This document shows, piece after piece, positions 7,214-14,047 of a DNA stretch of 17,550 nucleotides; position 1 is the stretch's first letter; each line of letters opens with the position of its first letter. Made by a program: the position numbers and the translations under genes. Under the pieces are notes generated by a model that did not search any database, was not told the DNA's origin, and saw only the letters and a program-made list of their open reading frames with translations. Location: contig CAJKHT010000055.1 of NCBI GenBank assembly GCA_905199755.1, positions 1 through 17,550 of the forward strand, read 5' to 3'. The DNA comes from an uncultured Eubacteriales bacterium. Its GTDB lineage: Bacteria > Bacillota > Clostridia > UBA1381.

Positions 7214-8512
7214 ATGAAACCCAATATATACGAGCTTGACAAAATGACAAAGGAGCAGTACGACTTTATAATGAAGCGTGCCGAAACCGATATAACCGAG
7301 CAAATGAAGCTTGCAAAGGCGGTATCGGACGATATAAAGGCAAGGGGAGACGAAGCGGTGCTTGAATATACCGCAAAGTTTGACCATGTACAGCTTACGG
7401 CGGATAAAATGAAGGTTACTCAGGCTGAAATCGATGCAGGCTATGAAAGACTGGACGCAAAAACAAGAGAAGCCATTGAATATGCATATAAGAATATATA
7501 TGATTTTCATGAAAAGCAGCTGCCAGAGGAAATGTGGTTTACCATGGTAGATTACGGTCTGATGGTCGGTGAAAAGACCACGCCTATAGTTGATGTGTGC
7601 CTTTATGTTCCGCACGGCAAGGGTTCTTTCCCGTCAGTTTTGTGTATGCTGGGTATTCCGGCGGTTGTTGCAAAGGTACCGCGCATAGTGGTTGTTACTC
7701 CTCCGAATGAAAAAGGCGAGGTTGATGATGCAATCTTATGCGCGGCAAAAATAATCGGAATTACCGAAATTTATAAGGTGGGCGGTATTCAGGCTGTTGC
7801 GGCTGTTGCCTACGGCACGGAAACAATACCTAAGTGCCATAAAATCATAGGCCCCGGAAACAGCTATGCCACTGCCGCAAAGCGTGTGCTGGCAAATAAT
7901 ATAGATGCAGGTCTGCCGGCAGGTCCGAGTGAAATTATAGTTCTTGCCGATGAAAAAGCGGACCCGGAAAAGGTTGTGCTCGACTGGATGATTGAAGCGG
8001 AGCACGGCCCCGACAGTGCCGCTTTGCTTGTAACTCATTCAAGAGAACTGGTAGAAAAGACTGTTCCGATAGTGAACCGTCAGCTTGAAAAGATAAGTCC
8101 TAAGAGAAAAGAATTTATTGAAACCAATTTAACCACATACGGCGGAGTTATTCTTACAAATTCGCTCGATGAAAGCATTGATTTTGTAAATGAATATGCT
8201 CCGGAGCATATGGAGGTAATGACGGAAAAGCCGTTTGATGTACTGCCGAAGATAAAGAATGCGGGTGAAATTCTTTTGGGAGATTATACTCCGGTAACTC
8301 TTTGCAATTTTGTTTTGGGCCCGAACGCAATTTTGCCGACAGGCGGTTTTGCAAAAACATATTCGTCCGTGTCGGTACAGGATTTCCTTAAGCGTTCGTC
8401 CGTAGGCTATGCATCGAAGGACGGTTTTGAAAACGTGCGTGATTATGCATATCGCTTTGCAAAGGTTGAAGGCTTTGATACACACGGATTGGCTGTAAAA
8501 GAAAGAAAGTAG
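7214..8512 (+). CDS. Histidinol dehydrogenase-like protein with altered zinc site
   Basis: This 432-residue protein belongs to the HisD family, whose classical member oxidises histidinol to histidine with two NAD and a zinc ion. It keeps the fold marks GPGNSYATAAKR (213-224), LPAGPSE (234-240), AEHGPDS (262-268), APEH (329-332, the catalytic Glu-His pair) and the C-terminal Glu419 and His424. Aligned from memory with E. coli HisD, with a constant offset of 5 from residue 326 on, several key positions differ: Gln259 is Glu261, Asp360 is Asn365, Glu356 is Val361 and His367 is Ala372. The nucleotide-site motif normally PGG reads PHGKGSFPS (133-141). AAGGAGG precedes the ATG. The gene follows dnaJ by 15 bases and hisB-like follows by 7. 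A paralogue with another alcohol substrate is likely, as is known for sulfopropanediol dehydrogenase HpsN in this family. A true HisD cannot be excluded. Confidence 0.8.
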   Translation: MKPNIYELDKMTKEQYDFIMKRAETDITEQMKLAKAVSDDIKARGDEAVLEYTAKFDHVQLTADKMKVTQAEIDAGYERLDAKTREAIEYAYKNIYDFHEKQLPEEMWFTMVDYGLMVGEKTTPIVDVCLYVPHGKGSFPSVLCMLGIPAVVAKVPRIVVVTPPNEKGEVDDAILCAAKIIGITEIYKVGGIQAVAAVAYGTETIPKCHKIIGPGNSYATAAKRVLANNIDAGLPAGPSEIIVLADEKADPEKVVLDWMIEAEHGPDSAALLVTHSRELVEKTVPIVNRQLEKISPKRKEFIETNLTTYGGVILTNSLDESIDFVNEYAPEHMEVMTEKPFDVLPKIKNAGEILLGDYTPVTLCNFVLGPNAILPTGGFAKTYSSVSVQDFLKRSSVGYASKDGFENVRDYAYRFAKVEGFDTHGLAVKERK

Positions 8513-8519
8513 GACATAT

Positions 8520-9137
8520 ATGGATAAAATCAGTGTCAGCAGAAAAACAACGGAATCGGTAATGAAGGTTACTCTTGATTTTTCTCCGTTAAAGGCAGAT
8601 TACCGTAAAAATATAAAAACTCCGCTCCCTTTTCTTAATCACATGATAGAGCATATTGCATATCGCGGCGGTTTTAATATCATAACCGATATGTCGTTTG
8701 ATGAATTTACGCTTAATCATCTTGTGGCAGAGGATTTGGGTATAGCTTTGGGCAAGGCATGCAAAGAATATGTCGACAGAACCGACGGTTGCTATGGCTA
8801 CGGAGATGCAATCGGCATAATAGATGAAGCAAAGGCAGAGTGTGCCGTGAGCTTTGAATCGAGAGCGTACATAGATATTGATTATCACGGCAATGCGATT
8901 AGTGAAAGCGTCGAGGGTATGTACAGCGAGGATTTGGAGGCATTTCTCGAGGGCTTTGCGCAGGGTGCGATGTGTACGCTGCATATTGATTTGTACAAAG
9001 GTCATAACGGACATCATATATGGGAGGCGATTTACCGGAGTCTCGGCTCTGCACTGAATCGTACCTTTGCCGTTTCGGAGGACAGAAAGGGCAAAACCTC
9101 GGGAGTGGCAGGAAAAATTGAATGGACGGTAGAATAA
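8520..9137 (+). CDS. Imidazoleglycerol-phosphate dehydratase-like protein (divergent HisB)
   Basis: This 205-residue protein has the HisB (IGPD) fold, normally a 24-mer dimanganese enzyme that dehydrates imidazole glycerol phosphate. Family marks are FLNHM (38-42), EDLGIALGKA (71-80), DEA (102-104), TLHI (153-156) and GHNGHHIWEA (161-170). Conserved positions have changed. FLDHM has become FLNHM, the His before GGF is Arg49, and the first HHxxE metal motif reads HLVAE (67-71), with its second His replaced by Leu68. The C-terminal STKG phosphate-binding loop is replaced by KTSGVAGK. The second HHxxE motif (165-169) is intact. It starts 7 bases after the hisD-like gene, with a weak AGGA site, so translational coupling is likely. 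It probably acts on a different phosphorylated diol. Confidence 0.78.
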   Translation: MDKISVSRKTTESVMKVTLDFSPLKADYRKNIKTPLPFLNHMIEHIAYRGGFNIITDMSFDEFTLNHLVAEDLGIALGKACKEYVDRTDGCYGYGDAIGIIDEAKAECAVSFESRAYIDIDYHGNAISESVEGMYSEDLEAFLEGFAQGAMCTLHIDLYKGHNGHHIWEAIYRSLGSALNRTFAVSEDRKGKTSGVAGKIEWTVE

Positions 9138-9141
9138 AAAA

Positions 9142-10158
9142 ATGGGTTTGAAGCACTTTTTAGATAAATATGACACGGTTATTTTTGATATGGACGGAGT
9201 TATAACCAGCGAGCAGAATTACTGGAATTGTGCGGCACTGACCGTATGGGAGTATATGCACAGAAACCGTGGCATTGATATTGATGCGGCACAATGTATG
9301 GAACAGCTTTCCGAAATCCGAAAAAAAGTGTTTTGTGATGATAAAATTATAACCGAGCTTAAGGCACGCGGTGTAAATTCAAACTGGGATTTGGGTTATG
9401 TTACCGTCTGTATTGCATGGATATGCGGTGCGGAGGATGATTTTTCAAAGGTGCTTGAATATGTTAAAACTCTGCCGCCCAATATTATTGATGAATATGA
9501 TAATATAGCGAGAAAGTGTGCTGAAATAACAGGCTATGACTTTGACTGGCTCAGACGTAACGGTCTGATGTGGCAGACGATGACGATTATTTTCCGGGAA
9601 TGGTTTTTGGGTGATGATTTATATTTTAAGGTATACAATGCATTACCCCAAAACAGCGGTAAAAGCGGACTTTTGTTTGAAGAAGAACCCATAGTTCCGA
9701 AGAAAAAGCTTATTGAGCTGATGCAGCTTCTGGGTGAGGAAAAGCGTATCGGAACGGGTACGGGCAGACCGTATGCCGAGATGCTCCGTCCGCTTTCCGA
9801 TTGGGGAATAAAGCAGTATTTTGCCGATGACGCATTGATAAATTACAATCATGTTGCGGCGGCGGAGGAAAAGTTTAAGCCCGAAAATCTTACAAAGCCT
9901 CACCCGTATATGTTTTTAAAATCAATGCTTGGCGAGAATTTCCCCGATGAACGTATTGTTTCGGGCGATTATGACAAAGCAAAGACAAAAACCACGCTTA
10001 TAGTCGGAGATGCGGGAGCGGATATGCTTGCCGCGCAGGCGATGGAAGCGGATTTTTGCGCAGTGCTGACGGGCATAAACGGTCAGGCGGCAAGACCGTA
10101 TTTTGAAGAACATGACGCAACATATATTTTTGACAGCGTGATTGACTTTTTGGAATAG
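9142..10158 (+). CDS. HAD-superfamily hydrolase (phosphatase-like)
   Basis: This 338-residue protein has the four HAD motifs. Motif I is IFDMDGVI, with nucleophile Asp16 and acid/base Asp18. Motif II lies in IGTGTGRPYAEM, motif III is the Lys in TKPHPYMF, and motif IV is VGDAGADMLAAQ. The long insert between motifs I and II (about 25-190, aromatic-rich and mostly helical) is a large type I cap and makes the protein longer than ordinary beta-phosphoglucomutase-like phosphatases. It begins 4 bases after the hisB-like stop with no clear ribosome binding site, so it is probably translated by coupling. With its neighbours it suggests a dehydratase, phosphatase and dehydrogenase set. The substrate is unknown. 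Confidence 0.85.
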   Translation: MGLKHFLDKYDTVIFDMDGVITSEQNYWNCAALTVWEYMHRNRGIDIDAAQCMEQLSEIRKKVFCDDKIITELKARGVNSNWDLGYVTVCIAWICGAEDDFSKVLEYVKTLPPNIIDEYDNIARKCAEITGYDFDWLRRNGLMWQTMTIIFREWFLGDDLYFKVYNALPQNSGKSGLLFEEEPIVPKKKLIELMQLLGEEKRIGTGTGRPYAEMLRPLSDWGIKQYFADDALINYNHVAAAEEKFKPENLTKPHPYMFLKSMLGENFPDERIVSGDYDKAKTKTTLIVGDAGADMLAAQAMEADFCAVLTGINGQAARPYFEEHDATYIFDSVIDFLE

Positions 10159-10163
10159 ATAAT

Positions 10164-11219
10164 TTATTCAGTGCTGCATGTGTCGGAAATGCAGAACATG
10201 GGATTATAACCGTATGATGCGCAGAATTCATGCCGCAGAATATTAATTATATAATCTATGCTTTCCTCGTCAACGATAGCAATAATACCGTTTTTCCACT
10301 GCCTTGAACACAGACAGCCGGAAAGCGGGTTTACCGCATCGGATAAAAAAACATGCTCACGGCGGCAATTCCAAAGCTGCTGTGCGGAATATTCCGATGC
10401 ATTTACAATTTCGGCAAAATCATACAGACGGCAGGCTTTCAGAGCGGTTTTTGCTGTCTGTATTTTTTCATGCTCCGATATAAGATGCTGCATATAATTT
10501 ATTTCCGAACGGCTTAACCGCTTTTTTACGGAATCCAGAATATCGGCGGTAATATCGCCTGTGGAGGTAATATGGGGATATATATGCCGTATGGTTTCAA
10601 AGGCATGCTTTACGGCAGATATATGATGTGCGTTGCTTTTTGCATGTGTCTGCACGCTGAGAAGCTTATAGCCTGTAAGCGGCAGCGGCAGATTTTCGGT
10701 GTATGTGCCGTTGGTGTATGAACACCAGCCTCTTTTTGCCGCGAGCAGTGCGGAATATTGTGAGGGATTGCCGTTGCCTGCGCAGATTGCTGTTTTTTTG
10801 AAATCACCGCTGTTTGTATCCGAAAGCTTCTGGAGGGTGTTCATAAAAGCGGTGCGCAGTGATGCGCGCTGCGAAAAAAACGGAGGGATAGTACTATCAT
10901 AAAGCAGCTCTGCACCCGGCAGTGCCGAAAAACAGAATTTTTCAAATATATCCTTAAGCTGCATACTGTCAAACGCATCATCAGGTCTGAAAACGGTGCA
11001 TACTCCGGTTTTGGTGTTTTCAAGGCGTATTATACGGCTGTCAAGTCTGCGTCCTGCAATATGAATACACATTGAAAGAGCGCACGAAATAAATTCCGTG
11101 TTTTTTATGTTTTCATATCCGAGAAAAGTGCAGAGAAGTCCTGCTTTTGAAAAACACAGATGATGCCGCGAGACATTATAACGTTTGTAAAAGTCATTTT
11201 GCAGATCGGTACGGTTCAA
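10164..11219 (-). CDS. Galactokinase-fold (GHMP) pseudokinase
   Basis: I align this 351-residue protein from memory with Firmicutes galactokinases along its whole length. FSKAG (23-27) matches FSAPG, GYKLLSVQT matches GYxLxxVDT, LKACRLYDFAEIVNAS (ending at 275) matches the GDFxxFLxLxNxS region, and the end matches the FAGTIQAFV region. No catalytic motif survives. GNHTDH is gone, the ATP loop GSGLSSSAA reads FFSQRASLRTA (114 onward), and the Asp of GLMDQM is Ala in SQYSALL (153-159). GGGFAGT is also lost. The frame is uninterrupted and has about 15 Cys. I chose the TTG at 11219 because AAAGGAAG lies 7 bases before it. Longer starts at ATG 11303 or 11333 would add a basic, hydrophobic extension without visible homology. 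It is convergent with the HAD gene and divergent from the glucokinase. Confidence 0.6.
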   Translation of the reverse strand: MNRTDLQNDFYKRYNVSRHHLCFSKAGLLCTFLGYENIKNTEFISCALSMCIHIAGRRLDSRIIRLENTKTGVCTVFRPDDAFDSMQLKDIFEKFCFSALPGAELLYDSTIPPFFSQRASLRTAFMNTLQKLSDTNSGDFKKTAICAGNGNPSQYSALLAAKRGWCSYTNGTYTENLPLPLTGYKLLSVQTHAKSNAHHISAVKHAFETIRHIYPHITSTGDITADILDSVKKRLSRSEINYMQHLISEHEKIQTAKTALKACRLYDFAEIVNASEYSAQQLWNCRREHVFLSDAVNPLSGCLCSRQWKNGIIAIVDEESIDYIINILRHEFCASYGYNPMFCISDTCSTE

Positions 11220-11317
11220 AGTAACACTTCCTTTTAGGTTTATTTTTCCGAAAAATAAGAAAAATATTCTTGATTTTTGGAGCAGATACGGTTTATTAAT
11301 CATTTTAAGTCTGCGTC

Positions 11318-11346
11318 TTGACAGTGGCTGCATTTTATTATATAAT
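11318..11346 (+). promoter_or_regulatory. Perfect-consensus sigma-A promoter of the ROK kinase gene
   Basis: TTGACA (11318-11323), a 17-base spacer and TATAAT (11341-11346) match the consensus at every position. The leader to the ATG at 11383 is about 30 bases and contains GGAGG. Strong, probably constitutive expression is expected unless a repressor acts here. Confidence 0.9.
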
Positions 11347-11366
11347 TAAAAGCAAAGATTATACAA
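11337..11366 (-). promoter_or_regulatory. Possible minus-strand promoter of the pseudokinase gene
   Basis: Read on the minus strand, TTGTAT (11361-11366), an 18-base spacer and TATAAT (11337-11342) form a fair sigma-A promoter. Its -10 box overlaps the -10 box of the divergent glucokinase promoter within the 10-bp palindrome ATTATATAAT (11337-11346). Confidence 0.4.
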
Positions 11367-11382
11367 ACGGAGGAATTTACAG

Positions 11383-12324
11383 ATGGTATATATAGGCGTG
11401 GATCTCGGCGGAACAAATATTGCTGCCGGCATTGTCGATGAAAACGGAAAGCTGCTTTATCAGGATAGCACTCCCACAAAGGCGGAACGTTCGGCAGAGG
11501 AAATCACAGAGGATATGTGCGTTTTGTGCAAAAAGCTTGTTGATGAAGCCGGATTTACAATGGATGATGTTGCGGCTGTCGGTGTAGGCTGTCCGGGAAC
11601 CGCAGACAGCGAAAACGGTGTCATTGAATATGCAAACAATATTAATATGAAGCATTTTCCGATACGAGAGGTTATTCAGAAATACATAGATAAGCCGGTT
11701 AATATTGAAAACGATGCAAATGCGGCGGCATACGGCGAATACGCAATAAACGGCAACGGTGCAAAAAGCTATGTGTTCATTACTCTCGGCACGGGAGTTG
11801 GCGGCGGAGTTATAATTGACGGAAAGATTTACCGTGGGTTTAATTTTGCCGGCGGTGAATTGGGACATACCACTGTTATGATGGACGGTGAGCAGTGCTC
11901 ATGCGGCAAAAAAGGCTGCTGGGAGGCTTATGCATCGGTAACGGCGCTTATAAGACAGACAAAAGCTGCAATGGAAAAAAATCCCGAAAGCCTTATGCAT
12001 AAGATAGCAGAAGATGAGGGCAAGGTCAGCGGAAGAACGGCATTTGAAGCGGCAAAAAAGGGAGATGCGGCAGGACAGGCTGTTGTGGATGCGTATATAA
12101 AATATGTTGCAGAGGGACTTGTGAGCATATTAAATATATTCCAGCCGGAAAAAATCGCCATAGGCGGCGGTATAAGCAAAGAGGGAGATTATCTTCTGAA
12201 TCCGCTTAAAGAGCTTGTTTATAAAGACGATTACAATAAATATATGAAAAAGACCGAAATCGAAATTGCAACGCTTTTTAATGATGCCGGAATAATAGGT
12301 GCGGCAATGGCGGCAAAACAGTGA
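11383..12324 (+). CDS. glcK: ROK-family glucokinase
   Basis: This enzyme phosphorylates glucose (or a related hexose) with ATP at the entry of glycolysis. The 313-residue protein shows the ATP phosphate motif IGVDLGGTNIAAG (4-16), the sugar-binding and catalytic Asp in ENDANAAAYGE, the LGTGVGGGVIIDG loop and the ROK signature GELGHTTV. The ROK zinc site CSCGKKGCWE follows. No N-terminal DNA-binding domain is present, so it is a kinase and not a NagC/XylR-type repressor. GGAGG lies about 8 bases before the ATG. The promoter upstream is perfect consensus and a bidirectional terminator follows. Glucose as substrate is inferred from the family. Confidence 0.9.
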   Translation: MVYIGVDLGGTNIAAGIVDENGKLLYQDSTPTKAERSAEEITEDMCVLCKKLVDEAGFTMDDVAAVGVGCPGTADSENGVIEYANNINMKHFPIREVIQKYIDKPVNIENDANAAAYGEYAINGNGAKSYVFITLGTGVGGGVIIDGKIYRGFNFAGGELGHTTVMMDGEQCSCGKKGCWEAYASVTALIRQTKAAMEKNPESLMHKIAEDEGKVSGRTAFEAAKKGDAAGQAVVDAYIKYVAEGLVSILNIFQPEKIAIGGGISKEGDYLLNPLKELVYKDDYNKYMKKTEIEIATLFNDAGIIGAAMAAKQ

Positions 12325-12334
12325 TTATAATGCG

Positions 12335-12372
12335 AAAAAATAAACCGAGGATTTTTCCCCGGTTTATTTTTT
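12335..12372. terminator. Bidirectional terminator between glcK and the spore protein gene
   Basis: AAAAAATAAACCG (12335-12347) pairs perfectly with CGGTTTATTTTTT (12360-12372). A short GG/CC pairing adds to the stem inside. The A-run and T-run make it a terminator on both strands, serving the convergent glcK and spore protein genes. Confidence 0.9.
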
Positions 12373-12398
12373 GTGCTTTTTTAGTTAAAAAGGCTTGA

Positions 12399-12575
12399 TT
12401 ACTTTATTTTGTTTTCGTAATCCTCTACCATCTTTTTAACCATCTGTCCACCGATAGAACCTGCCTGCTTAGCAGTAAGGTCTCCGTTGTAGCCCTGCTT
12501 TAAAGTAACGCCTACTTCGCTTGCAGCTTCCATCTTGAACTTTTCCATTGCCTGTTTAGCTTCCGGTACTGTCAT
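12399..12575 (-). CDS. Small acid-soluble spore protein, alpha/beta type
   Basis: These proteins coat spore DNA, shift it towards the A form and protect it from UV. They are degraded by the GPR protease at germination. The protein is 58 residues: MTVPEAKQAMEKFKMEAASE leads into GVTLKQGY, then LTAKQAGSIGGQMVKKMVEDYE. The GSIGGQMVKKMV block and the GPR cleavage region (MEAASEVGV, the counterpart of YEIASEFGV) are family signatures. An upstream in-frame ATG at 12599 would add 8 residues, but AGGAGG (12585-12590) sits 9 bases before the ATG at 12575, which decides the start. The gene shows that the organism, or a recent ancestor, forms endospores. Confidence 0.95.
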   Translation of the reverse strand: MTVPEAKQAMEKFKMEAASEVGVTLKQGYNGDLTAKQAGSIGGQMVKKMVEDYENKIK

Positions 12576-12650
12576 AATTTCTTCCCTCCTGAAAATCATA
12601 GTCCTGAAATCTATCTAAATTTTTGTGTCGAATTAAATCGACTACAGTAC

Positions 12651-12680
12651 TATTTTATACGGACATACAAATTATATTCA
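12651..12680 (-). promoter_or_regulatory. Candidate sigma-G type promoter of the spore protein gene
   Basis: On the minus strand TGAATA (12675-12680), 17 bases and TAAAATA (12651-12657) resemble the forespore sigma-G pattern (TGnATA and CATnnTA), with two mismatches in the -10 box. It is weak evidence, supported mainly by what this gene class normally uses. Confidence 0.3.
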
Positions 12681-12718
12681 GAACAATTTTTACCTGTTAA
12701 AAAGAATTTTTTTCAGCG

Positions 12719-12747
12719 TTGAAAATTTGAAAAAAATATGTTACAAT
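12719..12747 (+). promoter_or_regulatory. Sigma-A promoter of the metallophosphoesterase pair
   Basis: TTGAAA (12719-12724), a 17-base spacer and TACAAT (12742-12747) form a good sigma-A promoter. The start point near 12754 leaves a leader of about 27 bases before the ATG at 12781. Confidence 0.7.
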
Positions 12748-12780
12748 AAATATGAGATTGCAGAAAATGAGGTTAAAATA

Positions 12781-13497
12781 ATGGCACTGTATGCTATTGC
12801 GGATTTGCATCTTCCGCTTGGGATAGATAAGCCTATGGATAAATTCGGGAGCGCATGGGCAAATTATGTTGAACGGCTTGCGGAAAACTGGCAGCATACC
12901 GTAAAACCGTGCGATACGGTTATGATACCGGGAGATTTTTCGTGGGCAACGTATCTGGAGCAGAGCATAAAGGATTTTGAATTTTTAAATAATTTAAACG
13001 GCAGAAAAATCATTTCAAAGGGAAATCATGATTACTGGTGGACTACAATGAGTAAACTCGGGAAATTTGTTTCGGACTTCGGCTTTGAAAATATTATGTT
13101 CATGCAGAATAATTCGTATGTATATGATAAAACCGCCCTGTGCGGAACTCGCGGCTGGCTGCCGCCCGAATGTGACAAATTCACGGAAAACGACAGAAAA
13201 ATATTTGACCGCGAGGTTCTTCGGCTGGAGCTTTCTTTAAAGCAGGCGCAGAAAAAAATCGAGAGCGGTGAATGTGATGAAATATATGTGTTTCTGCATT
13301 ATCCGCCGATGTCGGAAAAGCGCACGGATAATTCGCTGACGGCGCTGCTTGCGGAATATAACGTAAAAAAAGCAATTTACGGGCATCTGCACGGCAGAGC
13401 GCATCAGAGTGCGGTAACAGGCATGCATAACGGCATCGAATATATCCTTGCGAGTGCGGATTATTTGCAGTTTATGCCGAAAAAGCTTAAGGATTAG
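12781..13497 (+). CDS. Calcineurin-like metallophosphoesterase
   Basis: This 238-residue cytosolic phosphohydrolase has the five metallophosphoesterase blocks: ADLHLPLG (DxH), PGDFSWA (GDxx), SKGNHDYWW (GNHD), LHYPPM (H) and GHLHGRAH (GHxH). Together they bind two metal ions. It resembles the COG1768 group of predicted phosphohydrolases, whose substrate I do not know. The frame is open from 12727, but that start would lie inside the promoter. ATG 12781 has GAGG 8 bases upstream and gives MALYAIADLHL, as expected for the family. The yfcE-like gene follows after 11 bases, so the two form an operon. Confidence 0.88.
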   Translation: MALYAIADLHLPLGIDKPMDKFGSAWANYVERLAENWQHTVKPCDTVMIPGDFSWATYLEQSIKDFEFLNNLNGRKIISKGNHDYWWTTMSKLGKFVSDFGFENIMFMQNNSYVYDKTALCGTRGWLPPECDKFTENDRKIFDREVLRLELSLKQAQKKIESGECDEIYVFLHYPPMSEKRTDNSLTALLAEYNVKKAIYGHLHGRAHQSAVTGMHNGIEYILASADYLQFMPKKLKD

Positions 13498-13508
13498 GAG
13501 GAAAAAAT

Positions 13509-14021
13509 ATGAAAATAATGTTTGCATCGGATATACACGGAAGTGCATATTATGCCCGGAAGATGGCAGAGGCATATAAGGCTTCGGGGTGTGAAAGACT
13601 TGTGCTTTTGGGGGATTTATTGTACCACGGACCGAGGAATGATTTGCCGAGAGAATATAATCCCAAGGAAGTAATTGAAATTTTAAACGGGCTAAAAGAA
13701 GATATTTTGTGCGTGCGCGGTAATTGTGAAGCAGAGGTTGACCAAATGGTGCTTGACTTTCCGGTTATGGCGGACTATGCGGTAATTATGACGGATAATC
13801 TGACAATATATGCCACGCACGGACATATATATAATCCTTCAAATCCTCCCAAGCTTAAAGAGGGAGACATTTTGATGAACGGTCATACACATGTACGTGC
13901 GATGGAAAAAATGAACGGATTTATGTACATAAACCCCGGTTCCGTATCAATTCCGAAGGACGGAAAAGGGAACAGTTATATGATATATGACAACGGAAGG
14001 TTTGAGTTTATGAATTTGTAA
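13509..14021 (+). CDS. yfcE: YfcE-type phosphodiesterase
   Basis: This 170-residue protein belongs to the YfcE/MJ0936 metallophosphodiesterases. E. coli YfcE cleaves artificial phosphodiesters such as bis-p-nitrophenyl phosphate; its natural substrate is not settled. All metal-binding blocks are visible: SDIHGS (8-13), LLGDLLYHGPRN, VRGNCEAEVD, THGHIYN and NGHTHV, followed by the INPGSVSIPK loop. AGGAGG lies just before the ATG. It is the second gene of the phosphoesterase operon and ends at a hairpin shared with the convergent rqcH gene. Confidence 0.92.
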   Translation: MKIMFASDIHGSAYYARKMAEAYKASGCERLVLLGDLLYHGPRNDLPREYNPKEVIEILNGLKEDILCVRGNCEAEVDQMVLDFPVMADYAVIMTDNLTIYATHGHIYNPSNPPKLKEGDILMNGHTHVRAMEKMNGFMYINPGSVSIPKDGKGNSYMIYDNGRFEFMNL

Positions 14022-14047
14022 GGGACTGCTTAAAAGGCGCAGTCCCT
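14021..14047. terminator. Hairpin between convergent yfcE and rqcH
   Basis: AGGGACTGC (14021-14029) pairs perfectly with GCAGTCCCT (14039-14047) across a 9-base loop. It starts at the last base of the yfcE stop codon and ends at the last base of the rqcH stop codon. A T-tract is lacking on both strands, so termination efficiency is uncertain. Confidence 0.6.

Noticed and set aside
7214..9137. Calling these genes an ordinary histidine operon segment
   Set aside because: The altered metal and substrate residues in both proteins and the lack of other his genes nearby make that call unsafe, though not impossible.
11220..11333. N-terminal extension of the galactokinase-like protein
   Set aside because: It would overlap the glucokinase promoter, shows no homology, and the TTG at 11219 has a better ribosome binding site. 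It remains possible.
12375..12396. Second hairpin (GCTTTTTTA / TAAAAAGGC) after the bidirectional terminator
   Set aside because: The pairing is almost entirely A-T with very little loop. It adds little to the strong terminator beside it.
12727..12780. Upstream start for the first metallophosphoesterase
   Set aside because: It falls inside the predicted promoter. The ATG at 12781 has a ribosome binding site and gives the normal family N-terminus.
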